A stretch of DNA of 64,000 nt from Candidatus Zixiibacteriota bacterium (lineage in GTDB: Bacteria > Zixibacteria > MSB-5A5 > GN15 > FEB-12): NCBI GenBank assembly GCA_017999435.1, contig JAGNLV010000001.1:156501-220500 (forward strand), in the 5' to 3' direction. The position numbers were made by a program, and so were the translations under genes. Shown here piece after piece: positions 43,315-52,282 of the stretch (position 1 is its first letter; each line of letters starts with the position of its first letter). The notes beneath the pieces were generated by a model that saw only the letters and a program-made list of their open reading frames with translations, did not search any database and had not been told where the DNA came from.

Positions 43315-45923
43315 CCTTCTGCCGTCGGCCCAGCCGTGAACCGCATCTCCCCGCCGGCGAAATCGATCCGAAGCGTCTGTCCGGGCCGGACCGTCCCCGC
43401 CAGCATCTGTTTGGCGATATCCTGCGCGAGTTCTTTCGCAATGTAGCGCTTGAGCGGCCGCGCCCCGAAAGCCGGGTCATAACCGGCTTCGGCGATTTGA
43501 CCCACCGCGGCCTCGGTCACGCTCAGCCCGATATCCTTTTCCGCCAGGAGCCGCTCGAGCCGCCGCAACTGCAGGCGGACAATCGCTCTGATCTCCGCCG
43601 GGGTGAGCGCATGGAAGACGATCATTTCGTCGATCCGGTTGACGAATTCCGGCCGCAGCGTCCGCCGCACCGCGTCGAGCACGTTCTTCTTGATATTCTC
43701 CCAGATCATATCCCGGTTGAATTCCCCCATCCCGGCCGTCTCCGTCTGAATGTACTCGGCCGCGACATTCGAGGTCATCACCAGGATCGCGTTCTTGAAC
43801 GACACCGTCCGCCCCTGGTTGTCGGTCAGACGGCCGTCGTCGAGCACCTGCAGGAGAATATTGAACACCTCCGGGTGCGCCTTCTCGATTTCATCAAGCA
43901 GCACGACCGCGTAGGGCCGCCGCCGAAGCGCCTCCGTCAACTGGCCCCCTTCCTCGTACCCGACATACCCCGGCGGCGCCCCCACGAGCCGCGACATCGA
44001 GTGTTTCTCCATGTACTCGGACATGTCGAGCCGCACGATCGCCTCCTCGGTGCCGTAGAGGAACTCCGCGAGCGCCCGGGCCAGTTCGGTCTTGCCGACC
44101 CCGGTGGGGCCGAGGAAGATGAACGAGCCGATCGGCTTGTGCGGGTCCGACAGTCCCGCCCGCGACTGGCGCACGGCGTCGGCCACCGCCGCGACCGCCT
44201 CGTCCTGCCCCACCACCCGGCGGTGCAGTTCCTCCTCCAGGCGCAGCAGTTTTTCCGACTCCGACTCGGTCAGGCGGGCCACCGGGATATGCGTCCAGCG
44301 CGCGACGATCTCGGCGATCTCGTCCTCATCCACCGCCTCCTTGAGCAGCTGGCGTTTCTCCTGGATAGCGGCCAGGGCGCCCGTCAGCGACTGGAGTTTC
44401 TTCTCGGCCTCGACAATCTGGCCGTACTTGATTTTCGCCGCCGTCTCGTAGTCCGCCTTGCGCTCGGCCTCCGCCGCCCGGTGCTTGAGCTGTTCGATTT
44501 CGACTTTGACCGCGCGGATCCCCTCGACCGTGTCCTTCTCCCGCGTCCATTGCGTCCGGAGATCGTTCCGCTGCGCGTACAGGTCTTTCAGTACCTCCTC
44601 GATCGGTTTCAGCCGCTCGCGGGCGTCCGGCTCGTTCTTCACCCCCTCCTTTTCGATCTCGAGCTGCCGGATCTTCTTCTCGACCGCATCGAGCTCCTCG
44701 GGCAGCGAGTCGATCGCGATCCGCAGTTCGGCCGCCGCCTCATCGATCAAATCGATCGCCTTGTCCGGGAGGAACCGGTCGGCGATGTAGCGGTCCGACA
44801 GCTTGGCCGCGGCCACGATCGCCCCATCCGAAATCTTGATCCCGTGGAAGGCCTCGTAGCGCTCGCGCAGCCCCCGGAGGATCGACACCGTCTCCTCGAC
44901 CGTCGGCGGCTCGATCAGCACCGGCGCGAAGCGCCGCTCGAGGGCGGCGTCCTTCTCCACGTGTTGGCGGTACTCCTTGAGCGTCGTCGCCCCGACAAAC
45001 CGGATCTCCCCGCGGGCGAGCGCCGGTTTGAGCATGTTGGAGGCGTCGAGCGCGCCCGGTCCGGCCGCCCCCGCGCCGACCAGCGTGTGCATCTCGTCGA
45101 TAAACAGCACGACCTCCCCCTCCGCCTCCTCGACCTCTTTGAGGATCGCCTTGAGCCGCTCCTCGAACTCGCCGCGGAATTTCGAACCGGCGATCAGGGC
45201 GCCGATATCGAGCGCCACCAGCCGGCGCTCCTTGAGCGTCTCCGGCACCTCGCCGAGGGCGATCTTCTGCGCCAACCCCTCCACTACCGCCGTCTTCCCC
45301 GTGCCCGGCTCGCCGATCAGCACCGGGTTGTTCTTGGTCCGGCGCGATAGGATCTTGATGACGCGCCGGATCTCCTCCTCCCGCCCGATCACCGGATCGA
45401 GCTTCCCCTCCCGCGCCGCCTGTGTGAGATCCCGCGCATACTTCTCGAGCACCCCGTACTTCGCCTCCGGGGTCTCGTCCGTCACCCGGTAGCTTCCGCG
45501 GATCGACGAGAGCGCTTTGAGCAGTTCGTCCCGCCTGACCCCGTGGCCCTTGAGGATTTCCTGCGCTTTGGACCTGACCTCGAGGAGCGCCAGGAGCAGG
45601 TGTTCGACCGACACGTACTCATCCTTGAAACGGGCGAGCTCCGCCTCGGCCCGGGTGAACACCTGGCTCAACTCGCGCGAGGGATAGATCTGGCCGCCCG
45701 CGGCGTGCGGGAGCATCTTGAGCGCCTCGTCGACCTCGCCAGCGATGGCCCCTGTCTCGGCGCCCGTCTTTTTCAGAAGCTGCGGAACGAGTCCTTCCTC
45801 CTGGACCAGCAGCGCGTGGAGCAGGTGTTCGGGGGTGATTTGCGGGTGTTGTTCCGCCGCCGCCTGCTGCTGGGCGTAGCTGATCGCGTCGATCGACCGC
45901 TGGGTCATTCGATTCGGGTTCAT
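43293..45923 (-). CDS. clpB: ATP-dependent disaggregase ClpB
   Basis: 876 residues with the full Hsp100 layout: Clp N-domain (1-145), first AAA+ domain with Walker [11 protein letters not shown] (about 206), a long coiled-coil M domain (about 410-530), second AAA+ with [11 protein letters not shown] (about 607) and the C-terminal D2 small domain. It dissolves protein aggregates together with DnaK/DnaJ, both encoded nearby. The extreme C-terminus after [12 protein letters not shown] is encoded by the intergenic repeat copy 3 and looks like an added tail. GGAGG lies upstream of the ATG. Confidence 0.96.
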   Translation of the reverse strand: MNPNRMTQRSIDAISYAQQQAAAEQHPQITPEHLLHALLVQEEGLVPQLLKKTGAETGAIAGEVDEALKMLPHAAGGQIYPSRELSQVFTRAEAELARFKDEYVSVEHLLLALLEVRSKAQEILKGHGVRRDELLKALSSIRGSYRVTDETPEAKYGVLEKYARDLTQAAREGKLDPVIGREEEIRRVIKILSRRTKNNPVLIGEPGTGKTAVVEGLAQKIALGEVPETLKERRLVALDIGALIAGSKFRGEFEERLKAILKEVEEAEGEVVLFIDEMHTLVGAGAAGPGALDASNMLKPALARGEIRFVGATTLKEYRQHVEKDAALERRFAPVLIEPPTVEETVSILRGLRERYEAFHGIKISDGAIVAAAKLSDRYIADRFLPDKAIDLIDEAAAELRIAIDSLPEELDAVEKKIRQLEIEKEGVKNEPDARERLKPIEEVLKDLYAQRNDLRTQWTREKDTVEGIRAVKVEIEQLKHRAAEAERKADYETAAKIKYGQIVEAEKKLQSLTGALAAIQEKRQLLKEAVDEDEIAEIVARWTHIPVARLTESESEKLLRLEEELHRRVVGQDEAVAAVADAVRQSRAGLSDPHKPIGSFIFLGPTGVGKTELARALAEFLYGTEEAIVRLDMSEYMEKHSMSRLVGAPPGYVGYEEGGQLTEALRRRPYAVVLLDEIEKAHPEVFNILLQVLDDGRLTDNQGRTVSFKNAILVMTSNVAAEYIQTETAGMGEFNRDMIWENIKKNVLDAVRRTLRPEFVNRIDEMIVFHALTPAEIRAIVRLQLRRLERLLAEKDIGLSVTEAAVGQIAEAGYDPAFGARPLKRYIAKELAQDIAKQMLAGTVRPGQTLRIDFAGGEMRFTAGPTAEGSGPQGS

Positions 45924-45964
45924 CTATGTGTCACCTTCCTCCGTCATATCAAACCTCGACCTTG

Positions 45965-47203
45965 TCAGTCACCTTTCTTGGCATCGCCGTCCGAGGGTTG
46001 GGAGCGCTTCCACAACACTGCCGGGGCGCTAGGGGGTTTGATCGGTGGCATTGGACGCACAGGGTCAGCGTGAACGGCGCCGTACGGCAGGGGATACTGC
46101 CGGAAGTCTGGAGCCGTGTATATCCCGGAGAGAAGAACCCCGCCGGACGCTGCCTCACTATACATTGCTGTGCTCCGGCGGATATACCGTAGTGTACCCT
46201 CTCGCAAATCCTCTCTTGTGACTTCCCGCTCTAACGTGCTCACAAGGCGTATATCTCCATTCCTAACCTCGCAGTGGACCGAGGCCAATACAGTGACATT
46301 CCCGGAAAAGGCCGCTAATGGGACTAATCCTTCAACCGGCTTTGCTACTCTGCTCGGAGCCAAACCCTCAACACTGGCTTCGACTTCGAATCGAAGTACG
46401 GTCGTCCATGCGTCGTCGCCGCTCTGGTAGACGTAGAAAGATTTCACCGCTGGTTCGGACGGTATCAGGCGCAAGCCAGCGGGAAACACGAATTCACCGG
46501 GCATACGTTTTACAAAGGCGTTCACCAAGCTCACTACTCGCTGAAATCCAGGCAGACACCTCAAGTACTCCTCCGTTGCCCACGGTGGCTTTGGATAGTG
46601 AATCTCAATAAATGACTGAATGCTCCGGTAGAGACTGACCTTGGGCGCATTTTCCCCCAGTTCCTGAATCAGGGCATCGTGCAGACCCACCGGATCCATC
46701 TGATTCCCAAAGTCGCTAGTGTCGTTTGTTATTAGCACAGTCGGTTCTGAATTTGTCGCCACCTGAGTCACTGCACGCCACAGCAGGTAGTCCCCTATCC
46801 CTTCGCCATTCTCCTTAAAGGGCTTTCTTCTACTGACGACCGCTGTTATGATGTCATCCACCCCTGGTGGCTTCTCGGAAGCCGCGTCCAGATTCCAGTG
46901 TTCCAACTCCCTCAACAAGAACTCCCGGTAATTATTCATTTCCCGGTTGCTTTCTTGCTCTAAGCGCTCATAATCCAATGAGTTTCGCTTTGAGAGACTC
47001 TTCAGCCTTTTATCTAGCCTTTTCGCCTCTGAGATGATGGCCTTATAGTCGCGACCATAATTGGCCACAGTCTCTTCCAGGACGATTCTCGGAATTACTA
47101 GCTTGCCGTTATTCAACCTGAGAAAATGGCGCAGGTCAGTGAACCACCGGCCCCGAAGGAGGTAGTCCGCCATTAGGATATTGGTATCTAGTACGACATA
47201 CAT
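45965..47203 (-). CDS. PIN-domain protein with C-terminal extension (possible acquired gene)
   Basis: 412 residues. The first 165 or so form a PIN-type nuclease domain: Asp6 in VVLDTNILM, VLEETVANYG, an Asp pair in GVDDIITAVV and LITNDTSDF, i.e. acidic residues in the expected order, resembling the DUF4935 PIN subgroup. Residues from about 215 on form a second domain of unknown function. No antitoxin-like gene is adjacent. Base composition is clearly lower in GC, with many A/T-ending codons (AAT, TTA, ATA), unlike every neighbour. It sits between clpB and dnaJ, so recent insertion into the chaperone cluster is likely. Confidence 0.8.
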   Translation of the reverse strand: MYVVLDTNILMADYLLRGRWFTDLRHFLRLNNGKLVIPRIVLEETVANYGRDYKAIISEAKRLDKRLKSLSKRNSLDYERLEQESNREMNNYREFLLRELEHWNLDAASEKPPGVDDIITAVVSRRKPFKENGEGIGDYLLWRAVTQVATNSEPTVLITNDTSDFGNQMDPVGLHDALIQELGENAPKVSLYRSIQSFIEIHYPKPPWATEEYLRCLPGFQRVVSLVNAFVKRMPGEFVFPAGLRLIPSEPAVKSFYVYQSGDDAWTTVLRFEVEASVEGLAPSRVAKPVEGLVPLAAFSGNVTVLASVHCEVRNGDIRLVSTLEREVTREDLREGTLRYIRRSTAMYSEAASGGVLLSGIYTAPDFRQYPLPYGAVHADPVRPMPPIKPPSAPAVLWKRSQPSDGDAKKGD

Positions 47204-47258
47204 GCTACGGTTGCTCCTATGCTATGGGTCGTAACATTCTCTCGAGATTTGCGCCCCC

Positions 47259-48221
47259 TCACCACTCCTCCAACATCTTCCTCTGCTCCTCCGTCAGATC
47301 GGCCGCTCTTGGGATCCGCACATCCACTTCGACATACTGGTCTCCCTGCACGCCGCCCACCGAGAGCCCCATCCCCTTCAGCCGGAGTTTTGTCCCGGGC
47401 TGCGTTCCCGGCGGGATCGTCACCTGAATCTCCTTTAGCGGCGTCCTGACCCGGGCCTTGCCGCCGAGAATCGCATCCTTCAGGGGAATTGTGACCTTCG
47501 TGTAGATGTCATTCCCCTTTCTTTCGAACTGATGGTCGGCCATAACCTTCACCGTGATGAGTAAGTCTCCGGGCACACCCGGCGGCATTTCGGGCCTCGC
47601 GGGCGCGGGCATCCCCTGCCCCGCCAGCCGGATCACGCCGCCATTTTCTATTCCAGGCGGGATCGTCACCTGGATCGTCCTGCCGGTCTGACGGATACGG
47701 AGGCGCTTGCGGGTTCCCGCGACCGCCTCTCGCAGCGTGACCGTCACCGTCGCCTTCAGATCCGTCCCCCGCGCCTGCCGGGCCCGGCGCGGGCGCACCC
47801 GTTCTTTGCCGAACTCCGTTCCGAACCCGCCCCGCCCGCCGAAAAACTGCGATAGAATCTCGTCCAGCCCCTCCACCCCGCCGCCGAATCGGAACGTCTG
47901 AAATCCGCCCCGGCCGCCCGCTCCCTGGCGGAAGAGATCGGAGAAATCGAATCCGCCGTTGCCGTGCGCGCCCGGGTCGAATCCCTGCCCCGCCCCGGCG
48001 AAGGCCCCGTACTTGCGGAGCGTGTCGTACTCCGCCCGCTTCTTCGGGTCGGACAGCGTCTCGTTGGCCTCGGAGATCTCCTTGAATCTCGCCTCCGCCT
48101 GGGCGTTTCCCGGATTGCGGTCCGGGTGGTACTTCATCGCCAGCTTGCGGAACGCTTTCTTGATCTCCTCCGGCGAGGCGTCCTCCTTCACGCCGAGTAT
48201 GTCGTAGTAATCCTTCGCCAT
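47259..48221 (-). CDS. cbpA: J-domain protein of the CbpA/type II class
   Basis: 320 residues: J domain (1-70) with the HPD motif in [10 protein letters not shown], a Gly/Phe-rich linker (about 75-125), and a C-terminal peptide-binding domain (about 145-310). The four-Cys zinc-finger region of DnaJ is missing, so this is a CbpA/DjlA-like class II co-chaperone rather than DnaJ proper. It stimulates DnaK and passes substrates to it. It lies in the dnaK cluster; grpE is not in the window. Confidence 0.9.
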   Translation of the reverse strand: MAKDYYDILGVKEDASPEEIKKAFRKLAMKYHPDRNPGNAQAEARFKEISEANETLSDPKKRAEYDTLRKYGAFAGAGQGFDPGAHGNGGFDFSDLFRQGAGGRGGFQTFRFGGGVEGLDEILSQFFGGRGGFGTEFGKERVRPRRARQARGTDLKATVTVTLREAVAGTRKRLRIRQTGRTIQVTIPPGIENGGVIRLAGQGMPAPARPEMPPGVPGDLLITVKVMADHQFERKGNDIYTKVTIPLKDAILGGKARVRTPLKEIQVTIPPGTQPGTKLRLKGMGLSVGGVQGDQYVEVDVRIPRAADLTEEQRKMLEEW

Positions 48222-48314
48222 GCCGACTTTCGCCCCCCGATTTTGTCTAATCTATCGTAACTAATACTGCTTCGGCAAGCATACTTCTCGCCCGCGCCCG
48301 GGAGGTGCCGGCTC

Positions 48315-48551
48315 TCACACTTGCCGCCCGGGCCGAAACTCTCCCTCCTTGTCCTCCTCCCTCGCATCCTCCTCGAGATAATTGACGTATTCGATCCGGT
48401 GCCGCTCGTCGCCGTTCTGCCACGCAGCATAAACGCTCCGGCCCATCGCCGCCCAGCGTTGGTCCACAAAGTGCCGTTTGATCACCCAGCCGGCGAAGAG
48501 ACAGATCCCCGCCAGCAGACCGCCGATCACACCTAACGATAAACTGTCCAC
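48315..48551 (-). CDS. small membrane protein in the chaperone cluster (unknown)
   Basis: 78 residues from the GTG at 48551 (GAGGAG just upstream). One N-terminal membrane helix (about 5-25) is followed by a highly charged cytoplasmic or periplasmic tail with many Glu and Asp. Position between dnaK and the J-domain gene, all leftward, suggests co-expression. No family recognised. Confidence 0.55.
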   Translation of the reverse strand: MDSLSLGVIGGLLAGICLFAGWVIKRHFVDQRWAAMGRSVYAAWQNGDERHRIEYVNYLEEDAREEDKEGEFRPGRQV

Positions 48552-48662
48552 GCGCTCCTCATTTCTCGATTATCACGGCGACCCGCTGGCGTTCACCATG
48601 CGCCGGCGGCCGGCCGGAAATCGCCGACCGACCGCCGCCTTGCCTCGCGATCCGCCGCTTCC

Positions 48663-50573
48663 TCACTTCACCTCTTCGAAATCGGCGTCGACTGCGTCCG
48701 CGTCCGGACGACCGGCGGCGCCGGTCTGCGGGCCGGATCCGTTGCCGCCGGGTTGAGCGCCCGCTGTCGGCCCGGCCGCCTGCCGGTAGAGGTCGGCCGA
48801 GACCTGCTGCCAGGCGGTCTGAAGATCCTCGGCGGCCCGGCTCATCTCGTCGGCGTTGTCTCCCTTGAGGGCCGCACGCACCCGCTCGGTCGCCGCCCCG
48901 AGAGCCGCCGTCTGTTCCTGGCTGAGTTTGTCGCCGAGCTCCTTCATCTGCGTGTCCGACTGCCAGACGGCCGCGTCGGCCCGGTTGCGCGCCTCGACCC
49001 GGCGCTTCTTCTCCCGGTCTTCCGCCTCGTGCTGCTGGGCGTCCGCCACCATCCGCGCGATCTCCTGTTCGCTCAGGCCCGAGGAGGCTTCGATCCGGAC
49101 ATTCTGCGCCCGGCCGGTCGCCGTGTCCTTGGCCGACACGTTGATGATCCCGTTGGCGTCGATGTCGAACGTCACCTCGATCTGCGGGACACCGCGCGGG
49201 GCCGGCGGGATCCCGTCGAGAATGAACCGCCCGATCGTCTTGTTGTCGATCGCCATCTCGCGCTCCCCCTGGAGCACGTGGATATCCACCTGCGGCTGGT
49301 TGTCCGCGGCCGTCGAGAAAACCTGCGACTTGCGCGTCGGGATCGTCGTGTTGCGCTCGATCAGCCGGGTCATCACCCCGCCGAGCGTCTCGATCCCCAG
49401 CGAGAGCGGCGTCACGTCCAGAAGCAGCACGTCCTTGACGTCTCCCGCGAGCACGCCCCCCTGGATCGCCGCGCCGATCGCCACCACTTCGTCCGGATTG
49501 ACCGACCGGTTGGGTTCCTTGCGGAAGAACTCTTTCACGATCTGCTGCACCTTCGGCATCCGCGTCATCCCGCCGACCAGGATCACGTCGTCGATCCGGT
49601 CGACCGTGAGCTTGGCGTCGGCCAGCGCGTTCTGCACCGGCCGCTTCGTCCGTTCGAGCAGGTCGTCCACCAGCGACTCCAGCCTGGCCCGCGTGAGGGT
49701 CACGTTCAGGTGCCGCGGCCCGTTCTGGTCGGCCGTGATGAACGGCAGGTTGATGGCTGTCTGGAGCGTCGACGACAGTTCGACTTTGGCCTTCTCGGCC
49801 GCCTCGCGCAGCCGCTGGAGCGCCATCGGGTCCTTCCCCAGGTCGATCCCGTCCGACATGCGGAACTCTTCGATCAGCCAGTCCATGATGCGTTTGTCGA
49901 AATCGTCGCCGCCGAGGTGGGTGTCGCCGTTGGTCGAAAGCACTTCGAACACCCCGTCGCTCAGTTCGAGGATCGAGATGTCGAACGTGCCGCCGCCGAG
50001 ATCGAACACCGCCACTTTGCCGACTTTCTTCTTGTCCAGGCCGTAGGCGAGCGCCGCCGCCGTCGGCTCGTTGATAATCCGCAGGACCTCCAGCCCGGCG
50101 ATCCGGCCCGCGTCTTTGGTCGCCTGGCGCTGCGAGTCGTTGAAATAGGCGGGGACCGTAATCACAGCCTTAGTCACCGCCTGGCCGAGGTAGTCCTCCG
50201 CCGTCTTCTTCATCTTCCCGAGCACCATGGCCGAGATCTGGGCCGGCTTGTACGTCTGGCCGGCCATCTCAATCACCGGCGATTCGTCCGGTCCGCGGTT
50301 GACTTTGTAGGGAAAATTCGCGATTTCCGCCTGCACTTCGTCAAACCGGCGCCCGATCAGGCGTTTGACCGAAAACACAGTGTTCAGCGGGTTGGTGACC
50401 GCCTGGCGCTTGGCCACCGTCCCCACCAGCCGCTCGCCGTTCCGATCGATCGCCACCACCGAGGGCGTGGTGCGCCCTCCCTCGCTGTTGGCGATTACCG
50501 TCGGCTCGCCCCCCTCGACCACCGCAACCACCGAGTTGGTCGTCCCCAGGTCTATTCCGATTATCTTGCTCAT
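48663..50573 (-). CDS. dnaK: chaperone protein DnaK
   Basis: 636 residues, typical length. ATPase domain with [12 protein letters not shown] at the start, the [25 protein letters not shown] and [11 protein letters not shown] blocks; substrate-binding domain from about 390; helical lid; and a C-terminus ending in the usual DADFEEVK. It works with the J-domain protein and ClpB encoded downstream. hsp20 lies upstream, separated by a terminator. Confidence 0.97.
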   Translation of the reverse strand: MSKIIGIDLGTTNSVVAVVEGGEPTVIANSEGGRTTPSVVAIDRNGERLVGTVAKRQAVTNPLNTVFSVKRLIGRRFDEVQAEIANFPYKVNRGPDESPVIEMAGQTYKPAQISAMVLGKMKKTAEDYLGQAVTKAVITVPAYFNDSQRQATKDAGRIAGLEVLRIINEPTAAALAYGLDKKKVGKVAVFDLGGGTFDISILELSDGVFEVLSTNGDTHLGGDDFDKRIMDWLIEEFRMSDGIDLGKDPMALQRLREAAEKAKVELSSTLQTAINLPFITADQNGPRHLNVTLTRARLESLVDDLLERTKRPVQNALADAKLTVDRIDDVILVGGMTRMPKVQQIVKEFFRKEPNRSVNPDEVVAIGAAIQGGVLAGDVKDVLLLDVTPLSLGIETLGGVMTRLIERNTTIPTRKSQVFSTAADNQPQVDIHVLQGEREMAIDNKTIGRFILDGIPPAPRGVPQIEVTFDIDANGIINVSAKDTATGRAQNVRIEASSGLSEQEIARMVADAQQHEAEDREKKRRVEARNRADAAVWQSDTQMKELGDKLSQEQTAALGAATERVRAALKGDNADEMSRAAEDLQTAWQQVSADLYRQAAGPTAGAQPGGNGSGPQTGAAGRPDADAVDADFEEVK

Positions 50574-50628
50574 CCGTCAAATCCTCCTGTCTTCGTAGCC
50601 CCCCGGCCCGGTCCGCACTCCTGTCTTC

Positions 50629-50657
50629 TTAACAAAAGGCCGGTCATGGACCGGCCT
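50629..50657 (-). terminator. rho-independent terminator of hsp20
   Basis: Perfect 9-bp stem AGGCCGGTC/GACCGGCCT with a 3-base loop followed (leftward) by TTTTGTT, between hsp20 and dnaK. It shows that hsp20 is a separate transcription unit, though read-through may reach dnaK. Confidence 0.75.
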
Positions 50658-50726
50658 CTCGATTCCTTCGGAAATCTCCATCGCGTCGGTCGGCAATGGC
50701 GTGGCTTTCCGGTCTGGACTGGTGAA

Positions 50727-51152
50727 TCAGCCCACGCTGACTTCGATCTCCTTGGGCTTCACCGCTTCCTTCTTGGCCAGCTTCACCTCGAGCATTCCGT
50801 TCCGGTAGTCGGCCGCGATCTTGTCGGTGTCGATCGTGTCGGGAACCGTGAACGATCGGCTGAACGCCCCGGTGAGGATCTCCCGGCGAACGACCTCCGC
50901 GTTCTCGTCGTCCACCGTCTTGCGCTCTCCGGACACCGTGAGCACGTTTTCTTTCACCGTGACCTTGATGTCCTGCTTGTCGATCCCTGGGAGCTCGAAC
51001 ACCAGGCGCACATCATCCTTGGTCTCGCGGATATTCACGCGGGGCATAAAATCGCACGCACACTCGGCACTGATCTGCGGAAAACTGATGAAGGTGTTGA
51101 ACATGCTGTCGATTTCCCGCGCCAACCGATTCGGAATCATCACGCTACGCAT
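50727..51152 (-). CDS. small heat-shock protein, Hsp20 family
   Basis: 141 residues from the ATG at 51152, with AAGGAGG eight bases upstream. The alpha-crystallin domain covers about residues 35-130 (VNIRETKDDVRLVFELPGI, then the GxLxVxxAKK-type end NGMLEVKLAKKE). The tail lacks a clear Ile-x-Ile motif but has IEVSV. It is an ATP-independent holdase that delivers substrates to DnaK/ClpB. A candidate sigma-54 promoter lies upstream. Confidence 0.93.
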   Translation of the reverse strand: MRSVMIPNRLAREIDSMFNTFISFPQISAECACDFMPRVNIRETKDDVRLVFELPGIDKQDIKVTVKENVLTVSGERKTVDDENAEVVRREILTGAFSRSFTVPDTIDTDKIAADYRNGMLEVKLAKKEAVKPKEIEVSVG

Positions 51153-51219
51153 TTCTGGAACCTCCTTATTTCGTCTCTCTGTTTCTCGATTCCTTCTGTG
51201 ACTTCTGTCATAAGTGATT

Positions 51220-51235
51220 ATCAACTTCCGTGCCA
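51220..51235 (-). promoter_or_regulatory. candidate sigma-54 promoter of hsp20
   Basis: Reading leftward, TGGCACG, then four bases, then TTGAT: this matches the -24 element exactly and the -12 element except for A instead of C. The predicted start is near 51208, 56 bases before the hsp20 ATG. Confidence 0.35.
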
Positions 51236-51462
51236 TTCCACATAAGCACATGATTGACAACAATATCACTATAACGAATCTGCTCGTTCCGATGACCAAC
51301 CTGCCAAGAATGTCAGCATGGCTGCCAAATAGGCGGTGATAGTCTGTCAACTGGCCAGCTCAACCGCCAATCCGGCAGTCAGCCTCCCGGCAGTCAAGCT
51401 GGTTAGTCCGGAGTCCGAAAAAAAACTTGGACGCCACCCCGGAATTCGCCATCCTTTAGTTG

Positions 51463-51478
51463 GATTCGCATGCGAATC
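51463..51478. promoter_or_regulatory. 16-base perfect palindrome upstream of the OmpA gene
   Basis: GATTCGCA/TGCGAATC, 66 bases before the ATG at 51544; a likely dimeric-regulator site. Confidence 0.4.
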
Positions 51479-51543
51479 TCCCGATGTGTAGTACGGGTAG
51501 CTTGGCATATGGCATAACCCAATTGTTCAAGGAGTAGCGACTC

Positions 51544-52215
51544 ATGCTTAGGCACATTGCTTTGACCGGGATTTGCGTGGTGCTGATCGCCGCCCTTGTC
51601 GGCTGCGGTATGAGCAAAACGCAGAAAGGGGCTCTGATCGGCGCCGGGTCGGGGGCCGTGGTCGGCGGACTAGTCGGCAACGCCGCCGGCAACACGGCGG
51701 TCGGCGCGATCATCGGCGCCGCCGTTGGCGGCGCGGCCGGCGCCTATATCGGCCACTACATGGATCAGCAAGCTGAGGAAATGCAGAAGGACCTTGAAGG
51801 GGCGCGGATCGAGCGTGTCGGCGAAGGCATCAAGATTACGTTCGCTTCCGGAATCCTTTTCGACGTGAACAAGGCCGACCTGCGGCCCGAGGCCCAGCAG
51901 AACCTCGTGAACCTCGCCGCCATTCTCAACAAGTACGCCGAGACCAATGTCCTCATCGAGGGGCACACCGACACGACCGGATCGGATTCCTACAACCTCA
52001 CGCTCTCCCGCTCCCGCGCGGAGTCGGTCTCGAGTTTCCTCGCTGCCCAGCAGGTAGTGAGCAACCGCTTCATCATCCAGGGTTACGGCGAACAGCAGCC
52101 GATCGCCACGGAGAACACCGCGGCCGCCATGCAGGCCAACCGGCGCGTAGAGATCGCCATCTACGCCAATGACAAACTGAAGAAAGCGGCCGAGGAGCAG
52201 GTGCAAGAGGGCTGA
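51544..52215 (+). CDS. OmpA-family lipoprotein with glycine zipper
   Basis: 223 residues. Lipoprotein signal with lipobox Leu-Val-Gly-Cys (Cys21), a Gly-rich zipper segment (about 30-70, GSGAVVGGLVGNAAGNTAVG), and an OmpA-like peptidoglycan-binding domain (about 95-205) with LIEGHTDTTGSDSYN, SRSRAESVSSFL and NRRVEI. This is the layout of YiaD/Pal-like proteins that tie the outer membrane to peptidoglycan. It is followed by a strong terminator, so it is a single-gene unit. Confidence 0.92.
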   Translation: MLRHIALTGICVVLIAALVGCGMSKTQKGALIGAGSGAVVGGLVGNAAGNTAVGAIIGAAVGGAAGAYIGHYMDQQAEEMQKDLEGARIERVGEGIKITFASGILFDVNKADLRPEAQQNLVNLAAILNKYAETNVLIEGHTDTTGSDSYNLTLSRSRAESVSSFLAAQQVVSNRFIIQGYGEQQPIATENTAAAMQANRRVEIAIYANDKLKKAAEEQVQEG

Positions 52216-52243
52216 CGCGCTCCGGCCGAGGATTGATGGATCC

Positions 52244-52278
52244 AAGGGACAGCTGCCAAGCTGTCCCTTTCTCTTTTT
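52244..52278 (+). terminator. rho-independent terminator of the OmpA gene
   Basis: 11-bp perfect stem AAGGGACAGCT/AGCTGTCCCTT with a 4-base loop, followed by TCTCTTTTT. Confidence 0.85.
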
Positions 52279-52282
52279 GGGT

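Larger units (their letters stand above)
51153..51543. other. divergent intergenic region hsp20/ompA
   Basis: 391 bases, lower in GC near hsp20. It contains a candidate sigma-54 promoter for hsp20 (51220-51235), a partly repeated stretch around 51358-51400 (CAGTCAGCC and CAGTCAAGC), and a perfect palindrome before ompA (51463-51478). No CIRCE element (TTAGCACTC inverted repeat) was found. Confidence 0.5.

Noticed and set aside
43220-43480. Small open frame sharing the peptide KNVRTTRVLT with a frame at 10267-10791
   Set aside because: The shared peptide is just the translation of the intergenic hairpin repeat, not a conserved protein.
45965-47203. Toxin-antitoxin module
   Set aside because: The PIN protein is much longer than VapC toxins and no small antitoxin gene precedes or follows it.
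50574-51543. HrcA/CIRCE control of the chaperone genes
   Set aside because: No inverted TTAGCACTC-type element was found upstream of dnaK or hsp20.
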